Shown here: positions 1 through 10,805 of the stretch, in pieces | Layout of the letters: the number at the start of each line of letters is the position of its first letter | Numbering within the stretch: the first letter of the stretch is position 1 | Assembly: GCA_029255685.2 (NCBI GenBank) | Contig: CM055317.2 | Location: 74,079,460-74,143,459, forward strand | Reading direction: 5' to 3' | Length of the DNA: 64,000 bases | Origin: Silene conica | Taxonomy: Eukaryota; Streptophyta; Magnoliopsida; Caryophyllales; Caryophyllaceae | Made by a program: the position numbers and the translations under genes | The notes under the pieces: model-generated | What the model saw: only the letters and a program-made list of their open reading frames with translations | The model's database searches: none | What the model was told of the DNA's origin: nothing

Positions 1-194
1 GTATATTTTAGTTTTGTCGTTGTCTAATACTTGACCTGTCTTAAACTTTCGTACAAATTCTCATGTGTGACTGCAATATCTGTTGCAAGCTTGTAACGGG
101 TCAAATAAAACTCATTTGAGGAGATAAATACAAAGCATTGTGATTTTATGTACTTTTATTTTTGTCTTATCTAAAGAAGTGAGTGTACCGTCCC

Positions 195-712
195 TAGGGC
201 TGTTAATGAGACGAGACAGCTCGCGAGCAACTCGATATCGGCTCGGTCAAAGCTCGGCTCGTGTGAGCTCGACTCGAGCTCGGGCTCGGCTCGAGAGCTT
301 AACGAGTCAAGCCGAGCAAAGGCTGGCTCGACTCGAAAAACTCGCGAGCGGCTCGAACATTTGAGATTACATAAGATATTAATCATATTTTATAAAAATA
401 TGCTCATATTTTATAAAAATATTTTATCATTATTATATCTTTGTATCATATGTATCAAATATCTTGTTGATTTGCTAAATATTTTTACATATAATCTTCG
501 AACCTTATTATTGAAAATATCGGAAGAAAAAAAATAAAAAAATAAACAATTTTATATAGGCTCGATTTGGCTCGAGCTCGTGTTAAAGCTCGCAAGCTTT
601 GTAACGAGCGCATTTTTTTCAAGCTCGGGTAAGATCGGCTCGAGCTCGTGTTTTGGTAATCGAGCACAAGCCGAGCAAGGCCAAGCTCGAGCTCGGCTCG
701 GCTCGTTAACAT
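195..712. repeat. GCTCGG/CTCGAG-rich hAT-like MITE remnant
   Basis: Both ends are dense in GCTCG, GGCTCG and CTCGAG words, with an AT-rich centre. The left end (TAGGGCTGTTAATGAG, 195-210) and the reversed right end (GTTAACGAGCCGAG near 712) match at about 12 of 14 bases, so they look like degraded terminal inverted repeats. The right end has lost its terminal TAGGG. TAGGG/CAGGG ends are typical of plant hAT-type MITEs, which is the basis for the class. I see no clean 8 bp target duplication. The short ORFs here are by-products of the simple sequence. Confidence 0.5.
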
Positions 713-1294
713 ATTATTAATATATATATATAGTAAATACAAAAGGAGGTTTAGGAAATACAAAGGGATTAGGGGAAGCTAAGAGATACAACTTTAAGTG
801 CAACCATAAATACTACATAAATGACTACAGAGGATATATACTATTATTAACATGTCAAATATATTGTGAAGATATATTCGACCAACGTGTAATTAACCTG
901 TCGCAAACTTATAACGGTTATATTCGTCACCGGAGAAACTTATTCAAACTTTCGTATCTGTTCAACCTTGTTTTTTTGTTTACCCATGCATTGCCGATAC
1001 ACATTTGTAGGTCAATTTTGTGTTATTTGTCCACAATTTCAGTTAATGGAGACAAAATTAGGCACATTTGTATAGGGTTTAAAAAATTTTTTAAAAAAAA
1101 AAAAAAAAAACTAATTTATTTTCCCATAAGAAATTGATTGATTAGGCTAACTAGTTGCATGAAACAGCCGTAGCTTCCTAATTAATGATATACAATATGC
1201 ATGTTTATTAATCAAGTTACCAAGAAGTCCTTATGATATTACAAGGACTAACATTAGAGTTTGAGAGGACACAACCGTCTAGGGGACGACAGGC
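713..1294. other. AT-rich intergenic DNA
   Basis: No coding region, RNA gene or clear repeat is visible. There is an A-run of about 18 bases near 1092-1110. Weak GACGGGT-like words suggest old MITE debris. Confidence 0.5.
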
Positions 1295-1789
1295 AATAGG
1301 AGGACCACACATCGGATGTAGTACCACCAATTTTATACTTTTTGAGCATTCATAATAATGTTTTTGAATTTTGTTTTAAAAATTGTGAGTATTGGTATAA
1401 AGTTTTCTAGTTAAGTTATTAAAACATTAAGCTCAAAAATTTACAATAAAACTCAAAAACATTACATATAATTTTAGTTATATTTTAGTTTTAACGAAAA
1501 AAAATTAAAATCTAACTTATAAATTTTTACAAGCTCAGAAAAATTACATATATGCTCAATAACAAATAAAGTTTGACATAATAAGCTCTAAAAAAACTCA
1601 TATGCTCAAAAACAAATAAAGCTGAAGGTAATAAGCTCAAAAAAATATTCATATGCTCAAAAAAATATTCATATGCTCCAAAAATATTCATAAACTCAAA
1701 AAAAATATTCATATGCTCAAAAAAATATACATATGCTCAAAAAGTAAAAAGGTGTGAGGTAGTACATCCGATGTATGTTCCTATTTCTC
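1295..1789. mobile_element. Mutator-like MITE with 10 bp target duplication
   Basis: The left end (AATAGGA, then ACATCGGATGTAGTACC near 1309) is repeated in inverted form at the right end (GTACATCCGATGT near 1762-1774, then CCTATTTCTC). Identical 10-mers GACGACAGGC flank it at 1285-1294 and 1790-1799. A 9-10 bp duplication is characteristic of Mutator-like elements. The element has no coding capacity. Its interior contains the 20 bp tandem array listed separately and shares words with the MITE at 4147-4447. Confidence 0.6.
1590..1745. repeat. Degenerate 20 bp tandem array
   Basis: The unit GCTCAAAAAAATATTCATAT recurs about five to six times, with variants such as GCTCCAAAAATATTCATAA. It lies inside the MITE at 1295-1789, close to its right end, so it is probably an internal expansion of that element. 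Confidence 0.75.
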
Positions 1790-1799
1790 GACGACAGGC

Positions 1800-4146
1800 C
1801 ACTCGTTTTTTTTAAATCTTTGCAACTTTCTTTTAACACTAGTTTTATTTCAGTACAAAAAAATATACGGTTATGTTTTTGAATATTTATATATTATTTT
1901 TTAGTTGTATATATGAGTTTAAATTTTTTGCTATAAAACTTCAAATCTAGGCTAACAATGTATACAACTGGTTGTATAATATACGAATTGATTTTTATGT
2001 CTCTTATTAGTTTGCATTAGGCCCAATTGATGATGGTCAGTTGTTAATCTCTAGAAAAGAAGTATAAACAAAGTGAAGAATTCTATGTTTATTTGATAAA
2101 CCGCACCTCTGCCTCACCTCACCCCAACTCATGACTCTGCTTTTTTTTCACTATCAAATTCTTCCCGCCACTTTTCCTCTAATCTAACTTACTCTTCCGC
2201 CTTCCTGAAATCTGTTATTCGATGTTCCGTCCATAGTCACCTTTAACATTAAAATCAATAAATTACCTCCTTAATGCTTTTACAACTTCATCAATATTCT
2301 TTGGATGGATACTTGCACTGCTCATTTAATTGTTATAATGCTCAATATAAGAGAAATAATCAAATGAAAAAGTTAATTTTATTTTTCTCCGTACATAATA
2401 CGGATTGTTATTTCGATTATTTGTTGTTGCATTTTTTTATAATTTTTTTTGTTTTCATTATTTCTATATTATATATTTCCTTTAGTTTCCTATGATGTTT
2501 CTCTTTCCGTTTTAGTCTAATTACATTGATGTTTCCTCTTTCCTGTTTTAGACAACTTTGTGTGGTCCAAAATCAATTTCGAATGGGGTCATGTGTATTG
2601 CGGGCTCTAAATTAATTTCTTTATTTATTGTGTTAAAATCAAAAGGAACAATACAAGAAATTGGAGGGACTATGTATTTTTTTTTCTCGTTAAATTTAAT
2701 ACTTGTATAAATTATGTATATTCGAAATATACTACCTTTAAAAAGATTTGCTAAGTTTTTTTTAACTCTCTTTTAATTTTAATTTTATTTTTTGTTGTGT
2801 ATCTTTGTTGTAGATTTAAATCTGTAATTAAAAAAATCGGTAACTTTTCAGATCTGATATTATTTTGCTAATAAAGTACTTTTTTCTTTTTTATTTTGTA
2901 AAAGTTAATACGATGAATTATTTTTGAAAACTAATTAATTTTAAAATGTTAGACTATGAACAAAAAATGTTAAACTAATTAATTTTAAAATTAACTTCTT
3001 TCTTAAAATTCAACAACCAATAAAAATGCTTTAAAATCTATTCCTTTTATAGTATAAAGATTACTAGTTTGTTGTTGCTTTCAAATTCCGCACCCGCCAC
3101 AGAAACTAGAGTAGTAATAATTGTTCATGAATCGGTTACAAATTTTAAAAGGTCAAGTTTAGATGACCACAGTTCCCGAATACCGAGTCTATTTTGGTTT
3201 GACTTCAATTCATTACCACCGTTCACTTTTTGCAGTTTTATTGCTTTACCATTTAAATGAGAAACTGAAACGTGACGTCCTTGAGACTTTGATGGAGCAG
3301 GAAATGTTAGACTATGAACAAAGGATTTATGGCTTATCAATCAAATCATATATCAATACGTCTTACTTGTGACCTCTTACAACCCTCCTCGACACGCCTT
3401 CGAATTACCCTTACACTTACCCCTTTATCTCACGTCACATGGTTGTGATGAATTACTTCCATTTGAAAATTGGTCGACGTATATTGTCCGTACTATTATT
3501 AATAGGCTTAGAGTTTGAACAAAAGAGTAGTTGGGAACACTCGAAACTCATTTTGGACTCAAATTCTGAACACACTAAATTGATTCACCGTACAATTCTA
3601 TACAGATTGTGATCATCATCGGAGAAGTGTCCCAAGAATTCTTACAAATGACACCGGTCACAACACAATATAATTGACAAGTCGCAACAATAACAATAAA
3701 TGTAACATGAACTTGTCATATACCTACTATTTCAATTTGTTCACACCACCTATAAATATTCACCATAAATGTTTTAAATATTGTCTATAAAACTTTATTG
3801 GTTTTTTTAGGTCAAAAGTGACAGAGTTATAATTTACGAATAAAAGGTTAAGATTTTGTTTTTTTGAAGTTAAAATTATCCCTTTAAGTTCAATTCAATT
3901 CCTGCAAGTTAATCTCAATTAAATTTAGTTTAACTCTTAAAACTTCGATTTAGTTTTATTCCTATAAATTCAATTTAGTTCAATTAATACCCATTTTTCT
4001 ATAATTTCTACTTGTATAGATTCATTTCAACTTCTATAAATACGGTTGACCTCTCATGACCCATAAATCCCGATCAAAACAAAGTTAACTTCTATAAATT
4101 AAATTCAACTAACAAAATTAATTGCAAAAACCATGATACGTTGATC
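1800..4146. other. AT-rich intergenic DNA, no supported gene
   Basis: Only short ORFs without homology I recognise. Near 1955-1985 a motif like TATACAACTGGTTGTATAAT resembles the terminal repeat of the MITE at 4147-4447 and may mark a decayed relative. Nothing else is supported. Confidence 0.5.
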
Positions 4147-4447
4147 ACAAAAAGGATTATACAACCAGATGTATAATAGCATCGTACAACAATGGTGTAT
4201 TTTATTGAGCTTTTAAACTATTTTGAGTTATATTTTAGTTTTTTTATATTAAAATTAAAATATAGTTCAACTTATATGTGTTATGTTTTAGTTGTATAAT
4301 AATTTTCGATTATCAATATTTTCTCAAGAAGTTCATAAATTTTACCATATAACTGATATTCTTTCTAATAAAGCTCGAATTTTTTATTAAAAAACTCAAA
4401 ATATATACAGAAAATTGTATACCTCTGGTGGTATAATCCGCTTATTG
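4147..4447. mobile_element. Mutator-like MITE with 9 bp target duplication
   Basis: Inverted ends: GGATTATACAACCAGATGTAT from 4154, and the reverse of GTATACCTCTGGTGGTATAATCC ending at 4439. They are flanked by the 9-mer TACGTTGAT at 4138-4146 and again at 4448-4456. The 301 bp size, lack of an ORF and 9 bp duplication fit a MULE-derived MITE. The interior shares TTATATTTTAGTTTT-type words with the MITE at 1295-1789, so the two are probably related. Confidence 0.7.
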
Positions 4448-4456
4448 TACGTTGAT

Positions 4457-5959
4457 ACTCAAGACTTTACGGTTTTACTACCAATCATCCCAATTTTACA
4501 CATTTGTGAATTCTTGGAGAATTTTTTAAAATATAATTTATAATTTTGATCACTCTTTAACTCTACTTATAGTAAAAAAATAACTATATTACAATTTTAA
4601 TATCACCTAATTCATATAAGTCTAAATTTAAAATATGTGTTGAAATTTATTTTTCACAATAAATAAAAAATGCATGAAATATTACCCTTTTAGTCTTTTA
4701 CAAAGGTTACATAGAGTCGTCATAAACATTCAAACGGAATATGCCGTCTGAAATGAGAAAGGGCGAAAATAAGTATTCATACCCTGGGATAAAATTAAAA
4801 AAGATAGCCACAAAATATGACCAATGAAGCAGATAAAAAGTAGAAGACGTAGAAATGAAGTGTAAAGAAGTAAATCCAGCGAAGAGAACATTGTATTGTA
4901 TAAGAATCAAAACCAGCAACCCAAAAGTTACGATGTTGAAATTCGGCGCAGGCAGAATAATATTGTCATTTTGTTCCATTTTAGCTTATCAACAACTCAA
5001 CAAGTGTGTTCCTTGTCGTAAACTTGAAGCTTTCTATTATTGTTGGTTTTCTTAACCTAGAGATAACAAAGGAATGAACCCCTGTTGTTTACAAAGGAAA
5101 AAAAGTTGTGCAATTGCTTGCACATGGGGTATGAATGTATGATTCTTATGAATATATGATGTAGGATGAGACCAATTTAAGGATATGAAAAAATAAATTG
5201 CAAAATTTTATTCATTTTGAACTATATTTTTGAAAATAATAATATGAGTACGTATACGATAAAATGGTTTATGATAAAATTGGTGATAATTTGTAATAGG
5301 TTTTATGAGGGGTTAGAGACCATTTGTATGTGGATCTTAATCAATTAGGATACCATAGGTTTAGTGTGTTCAAGTTGGATCTCAAAGACAAATGTGTAAT
5401 ACGACTTAATTACCGATAAAGTATACTCACTATTTAACGTTTCACTCGCAAGTCATACCTTGCTTTAAAGCATCGAATCGACCTAAAACCCATACTTAGT
5501 ACTAACTTAATTTGAGATCCAATTCTTAAGAAGACGAAACATTACACTTTTTAACTTTGTTGTAATCATTTTCATTTAAGTGATGTGTTTACCATGAAAA
5601 ATGTTTCTATTCAAAAAGTAAAGAAACTTTTATAAACATTTGCTTGTCTATATTTCAGTTGCATTATATGGAAAAGTACGAAAATAATTTAAGAGAGTGT
5701 TTAATTTGAAATGTGTCATTTGAAATATAGCAAAGTAAAATAAGGATTTGAAAAATGAGGGGGGTTGGAGGGTGGATTTCAAATGTGGTTATTTTAGGCT
5801 TACTTGGATTTAATTGAATTTTCAAATCAAAATCTAGTAAGTTTGCCAAACAAGTAAATTGATCCAAATCCAAGTTTGAAAATACAATCTTGGTACCAAA
5901 ACACACCATAAATGCATTAGAATGTCCGTATATATAAATCGGTTTTAAATTAACACGAT
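4457..5959. other. Intergenic DNA, no supported gene
   Basis: Overlapping 60-90 codon ORFs on both strands near 4700-5055 have no recognisable domain and are not supported as genes. No RNA gene or transposon end was found. Confidence 0.45.
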
Positions 5960-6122
5960 TAATAATTTTCTAGTGCCTAATGCGAACTTGCGAAGTATTT
6001 GGTAAATAGAAACTAAATCACGTCAACTACTAAACATCTTGAATATTATGGTTGCATTTATATGACAAACAAATACTAATAATTTTCTAGTGCCTAATGC
6101 GAACTTGCGAAGTATTTGGTAA
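5960..6122. repeat. Pair of 46 bp direct repeats
   Basis: The segment at 5960-6005 (containing CTAGTGCCTAATGCGAACTT) is repeated without visible change at 6077-6122. The spacer is 71 bp and the repeat unit is 117 bp. Perfect identity suggests a recent local duplication. No function is evident. Confidence 0.85.
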
Positions 6123-7154
6123 TATTCAGACTTTCATTCCTTCCGAGTTCCGCCTCCCCTAGTCATAGTCCTAACAGTCCTCCCCTCAATCTAAAAATCC
6201 ATCTTCAATCTGATCTTAGCGCTTTTTGGAATTCAGAACTACCTACATAATGCAACCCTAACCAATTTCTACGCACAAGTGCACAACAAGCATCACTAAA
6301 GTGTTGATAATTGAGTATGTCACTGCCTGTTCAAGTGAGTGCTTTCACTTACTCTTGGTCGCTCGTGGCCCGTGTTACACGGCTATCAAACTCTACGTTA
6401 AATATATAAGGATGTTTTAAGTGTAATGTAGGGTTTGATATATTCTAAAGAATTGGATCTCAAATTAAGTTAGTATATATTCTTTGTATTTTAGATAAAG
6501 ACCTCAACTCTACAAGTATCCAATTGGAATAGAAATATGCCCGACGAAAATCCGTAAAAACTTGGCCTAAAGCCGATGGTATTATTATGAACATAGACAA
6601 CAACGCAACGAGGCCCAGTAAAAAAATTCAAAGACAGCCCAGATGACTGGGTGATTAGCCACAAAAAAATCTGTATCATTCACATCTTCCTTCTTGCACG
6701 CAATCCATCATCACAGCCAATACAGTCAAATTCTTGATAATAATTCTTGGTAATAACCCTAGAAATCAATTTTACCCGTTCCCTTTATCATCAAATAAAT
6801 GTTCCTTGAAAGCCTCATTCACTTAGATTGACCCGATCAATTGAATGTTCTTCAACTCTATTTACCCATTTGCATTACTGGATCACTTTCAATTTCAAAG
6901 CTCCATTTTCAGCAACGTATTGTATTGTTCTCCTCCATCAGAAAGTTCTTCACTCAAAAAACAAGAGTGAAGCTAAGTACTTCAGTGTCGAATTCCTAAA
7001 ACATTCTAACAGGCAAAGTTGTAAGCTTCCATTGCTAAATTACAAATTTTATTAGCATTCAATTGCGAAAATACCATACAGCAGGATGAATAAATCATTG
7101 GGGCAAATCCTCTAAAAAATAATGGGGAAAAACATGGAAAATTTATAATTATAA
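6123..7154. other. Intergenic DNA, possible 3' part of a snoRNA transcript
   Basis: No protein gene is supported. On the minus strand a segment near 6640-6710 (GATTGCGTGCAAGAAGGAAGATGTGA) resembles one near 7420-7475. It therefore looks like part of the same local duplication that produced the two snoRNA copies. Confidence 0.4.
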
Positions 7155-7246
7155 GTGCATCAGAGAGATTCCCATCTAAGACAAATCAACACATGATACT
7201 CTTATAGAGTTTCTGATGTCCCTGTCAGTTTCATCGTCATCTGCAC
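7155..7246 (-). ncRNA. Box C/D snoRNA, copy A (predicted 25S rRNA 2'-O-methylation guide)
   Basis: Read on the minus strand, the RNA begins GTGCA and ends TGCAC, giving a 5-6 bp terminal stem. A box C-like ATGACGA follows the 5' stem and a perfect box D (CTGA) precedes the 3' stem. A D'-like CAGA and a C'-like TGTTGA lie inside, separated by a small ACTCT/AGAGT hairpin. Upstream of D the guide TGGGAATCTC is complementary to GAGATTCCCA. Upstream of D' the guide GACAGGGACA is complementary to TGTCCCTGTC. I recall both targets lying within about 20 nt of each other in the conserved 25S rRNA stretch GAGATTCCCACTGTCCCTG. By the box-plus-five rule the predicted sites are an A in GAGA and a C in TGTC, the latter apparently equivalent to yeast 25S Cm2197. 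The rRNA sequence and numbering are from memory. Confidence 0.75.
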
Positions 7247-7704
7247 TCTTATTATAACTTAACAACATCGCTATTAATCGTCGAATACCACCTCCGTCTA
7301 CGAGTTCAGAATACCAAGCATTAATAACAAAAATGGGAGCTTTAAAAAAGCCTTCATTGCTAAAGCAGAAAATTTGATTACATGCGACACAACTTGGAGC
7401 CAAATTCAATTACAAGTTCGGCTACAACAAGATTTGTATCTTTCATATCTCCGTTCTTGCATGCAATCACTAGGCATCTTCACCACACACGGTTTTTCAA
7501 TAAACTTATTCAAACTTAAATACTACTAGTATAAGATATGATATTTACAAAAAAGTTACGCCTCAGAGGTAGTGACAATAATTTATGCAATCAACATGTT
7601 TTTAATTATTCTGTTAATACGTGCAAATTCAATGCATCATTGGCGCTAATTAAATTAATAAAATTAATTACTTATAAACATAAATTTAAAATTGATGAGA
7701 AATT

Positions 7705-7797
7705 GTGCATCAGAGAGATTCCCATCTAAGACAAATCAACATATGAATACTCTTAAAGAGCTTCTGATGTCCCTGTCAGTTTCATCGTCATCTGCAC
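7705..7797 (-). ncRNA. Box C/D snoRNA, copy B (same guides)
   Basis: This second copy lies about 460 bp from copy A on the same strand. It matches copy A closely from GTGCA to TGCAC, and similarity stops sharply at both ends of the terminal stem. Box C-like ATGACGA, box D CTGA and both 10-nt guides are unchanged. Differences fall in the linker, where the mini-hairpin is kept as CTCT/AGAG. Conservation confined to the mature RNA is expected if both copies are functional. A polycistronic snoRNA transcript from the promoter near 8.1-8.27 kb is the likely context. Confidence 0.78.
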
Positions 7798-8104
7798 TAT
7801 CATCAAATTTCTTTGAATTGGGTTTGAACAAAAACAATTCCCGTCTCCTTCATTTCAGAACCTTTAATTAAAATACAGAAAATGAAGAAATTGACTAAAA
7901 AGGATAAAAAGAGCCCAGAAGCCTCAGAATGAAATTGTTTTCAGGGTATTTGACTACTCAAAGTATATTTATCACCATCATAGGCAAAAGGGCATACAAC
8001 CAAAAATATGAAAAACAATAAACAAGAATAAGAAAAGGGCATACTGATTTAGATGATTAAGATGATTAGGCAGAAGATGAAGGAAGCGATGGGTTTAGAG
8101 AGAA

Positions 8105-8270
8105 GAGAAAAGGGCTAATATAGTGGAGAGAAGTTAGGTTTTCTGGGTGATGAAATTAGGGTTCATTCTATTGAATTTGGATGATGGCGGCTATGGGTTC
8201 ATATGTTTCTTTATGGGCCTTTGTTTACCCATTGGCCTTGTATCTCACTGCTATCTACAATAGTTGGGTA
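8105..8270 (-). promoter_or_regulatory. Putative Pol II promoter for the snoRNA cluster
   Basis: On the minus strand this stretch has TGGGCC/GGCCCA site II-type motifs (8208-8219), a telo-box-like AACCCTAA (about 8155-8162) and a TATA-like CTATATTA (about 8113-8120). Site II plus telo-box promoters are typical of plant ribosome-biogenesis genes and snoRNA clusters. The cluster downstream on the same strand fits. No protein-coding ORF of note follows, so a noncoding host transcript is my inference. Confidence 0.5.
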
Positions 8271-8924
8271 ACATTGGGCTCGAGGCTTCCGGCCTTCGGA
8301 TAGGTTTACGCTCTAAATAAGTCTGGACATATGTGCGGGTTTGCCTGACCCACAATTGTCCGGCCCTCCGTTTCATGTGTGACCCGATTCATACATCCTA
8401 CCCAACGCGCTCTGTCAATCGGGCTAATTACGTGTCCACTCTTTTGCAACCCAACTCACCGTCCTTTTGCCTAACCCAGCCCGATCTGCCTCAAGCCCAC
8501 CCATCCAAGCACGCGTGACGTGTTGCAGAGACGAGTTCTCCCTAGGCCAACCCAAACCCTACCTACTCCTGAGTTAACCCAACTCGTCATATTATTTAGT
8601 TCGAAATCTACACATATCCTTAAGGTTTGTTTCAAATCTATAAATTATTAGATGGAGAATAATGATTTTCAACTTGAATCTACAAAATATCGGCCACAAT
8701 CTTAATTTAAATTGGCGAAAAATAATATTTAGGACAAATTTACCTCTATTAAATATTTCAGTTGACATTTCCTAATCTTTATTCCTTTTAACATATCTAT
8801 CTATACCATCTCAATAAAAAGGGAACCTAAAATAATGTGACATCGCAAATTTAAATATGACATGACTATTTTTAATGTGACATGACGAATTAATATAACA
8901 TGGATTATCTATCTATATTATCTA
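8271..8924. other. Intergenic DNA
   Basis: Contains a pyrimidine-rich CCCAACCC-type stretch (about 8390-8580) and AT-rich flanks. A 61-codon ORF (8333-8518) shows no domain and is not supported. Confidence 0.45.
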
Positions 8925-9045
8925 TACTATATAGTTAAAAGACACTCTAAAACAATATTTGTTTTTGCCACGTGACATTTTTACAATTAAGTCCTATTAA
9001 GTATTGAACTAGTTGTAATACCCGTGAAATTCACGCGATTAAATA
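8925..9045. mobile_element. Helitron-like terminal sequences
   Basis: TCTATACTATATAGTTAAAAG near 8925 resembles a plant Helitron 5' end. Just downstream, ACTAGTTGTAATACCCGTGAAATTCACG (9008-9036) read on the minus strand resembles a Helitron 3' end: a short hairpin (CGTGA/TCACG) followed by CTAGT. The two ends face each other rather than bounding one element, so these are probably fragments of two insertions. No Rep/helicase gene is present. Confidence 0.35.
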
Positions 9046-9690
9046 TATTGTCACGTTGGTGGTATTATACAAGTTCGGATTTAAAGCCGCAATAAGCCCC
9101 GATGATAAAAGAGACTCGTGAGAAAAAACGAATTTATAATGTGTACACTGTCAAAATATATAGTCAAAATATATTTTCCACAATTTAATAAGTTTTTGTC
9201 ACGGATTATTAGTACTTTGCCACGAATATTGATATGTTATTAGTGTTCTGTCACAGCTATTGTTATTAGTATTGTTTTTCTAATTTTTTTGTTTTGTAAT
9301 TAATTCAACCTAAAAAAAAATAAAAATTTCTGTACTTTTATTTGTGAATTATAATTCAAAATAGATTGAAGAATTGACATTGTTTTGAAAATTATAATTC
9401 GTGTTTAATACTACTAGATATACTTCATCCTACACATACCAAATGTCTCATTCTCTTTTGATTTATTTATTAAAGGGCCTTATTGTTCAAATTTAGGCTT
9501 GTTTTTTACCATTATATCTTTAATTATTTTCATTTATTACCCACCCCACGCCTAACCCAACAAATCATAATACTTTCTCTCTAATCTATATACCCTACAC
9601 AACCAAAATATTAAACAACTATTATTTGATAAATTTTGTATTTTGTCCACAATGGGACATTTGCTACGAGTAGAAGGGTGTAATTGTTTT
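9046..9690. other. AT-rich intergenic DNA
   Basis: No supported gene. Similarity to the Tat element starts abruptly at about 9691. Confidence 0.5.
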
Positions 9691-10220
9691 ATCTCTGGGC
9701 CACTGCTCGGGGTGGTGACACCTAGATCCAGCCTGGTGACGATCTCCTGGGGAATTGGCCGGTTCAACCCTGCTCTCCCGAAAGGGTTGAAGGTCTGCCC
9801 AGGCCCTGGTTGTAACATTCTGAACGGCTGCTTTGGGCGTGCAACTGCGGCGATCTGCTCTCTCAGGTCCAGGTTGTCCTTCTTTAGGCCCTCTATGGCT
9901 TCTTGCAGAGCACTCATTCCCTGGACCACCATCTGCATCGGATCTGTTCGGGGAGCCTGCGACTGCTGGCTTGCTCCAGTCATCTGGGCTTCTCCACTCC
10001 TGCTGGGACTGCTCTCTCTGCTCTGCCTTGGGGAAGCAGACACAGGGGGTGACCTGAGAACCTGAGGAGGTTTGCTAGATGGGACCACAACCTTGGAGGC
10101 TGTGGTTTGACTCACGACCAGGGATGGTCCTGTGAGTCCAGCAGATACAGTAGGGTTGGTCCCACTGGACTGGGCTGGCATGCTCTGGGAATTGGAAGGG
10201 TTAGCTCTGGTCCCAGACAT
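9691..10220 (-). pseudogene. Partial gag of the Tat element
   Basis: The frame opens with MSGTRANPSNS, is rich in Ser/Pro, and continues through a Leu/Lys-rich segment (MSALQEAIEGLKK, probable coiled coil) to ITRLDL-like sequence (EIVTRLDL). It aligns with the start of the larger copy's gag at 57843 but lacks the internal stop seen there. It ends where element homology ends, before the conserved retrotransposon gag core. It encodes no complete structural protein. Confidence 0.8.
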
Positions 10221-10288
10221 GTTTTTTGTGGCGAAATGACGGTTTTATATATTGGAATGCGCACTATGCCCCACGGTGGGCGCCAAAT

Positions 10289-10805
10289 TGTTTTGGTAAA
10301 ATTTCTACCGGGTCAAGTTTATGTGATGCGGGTCAAAGTGTCAACCAATATAAAGATTTACGTAAAGAGCGCATACGGAAACTAAAGAGACAACGACGCA
10401 AGAGGTTTTTGGTGACGCGGAAAACCCGTTGAGGGAAACAACCGCGGGGGGAACGGAATCCCACCAATATTTTTACTATGATCGAAGATTTTCACTGTTG
10501 GGGACGGATTACAAGTATTTTGCGAAAGTAGTAGGGTTTTACAACGTGTGAACTGAATGAATAACAAGTGCCCTAGTTTCTCTTTTTATAGCTGCGAAGT
10601 ACTATCCAACTGATTCGGTTTCTGGTGCTGGAATGTGGGAGAGAATATAGGGGAATATCCTTTCTGGGTTTTGACCCATTCCCTTTCTCCAACAGCTCTT
10701 TTTCTGCTCTGTCTGCATCTGCTTTGCCCCTGATCTGCTCCTGGCGTTAGGCTGCTTAATTATCTTTTGGGCCCAGTAGCGAGATGTGGATTTTTGGGCT
10801 AAACA
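10289..10805 (-). repeat. LTR of truncated Tat element
   Basis: Begins TGTTTTGGTAAAATTTC and ends GGGCTAAACA on the plus strand, the same termini as the LTRs at 41574-42119 and 57912-58164. It is 517 bp long, carries the usual TG...CA ends and abuts a PBS through a 3 bp spacer (AAT). Confidence 0.85.

Larger units (their letters stand above)
9691..10805 (-). mobile_element. Truncated Tat-type gypsy element (5' LTR plus gag start)
   Basis: Minus-strand fragment of the same family as the element at 41574-58164. It has one LTR (10289-10805), a primer-binding site with the reverse complement of TGGCGCCCACCGTGGGGC at 10268-10285, and the first part of gag. Similarity to the full element ends abruptly near 9691, so the rest was deleted or never inserted. 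The LTR lacks the 293 bp deletion seen in the right LTR of the larger copy. Confidence 0.85.

Noticed and set aside
4707-5055. Overlapping ORFs of 66-90 codons on both strands
   Set aside because: No domain, no splice context, and both strands open over the same AT-rich stretch; likely chance.
7176-7409. 77-codon minus-strand ORF
   Set aside because: Overlaps snoRNA copy A; its C-terminal 'conserved' residues simply read through the snoRNA.
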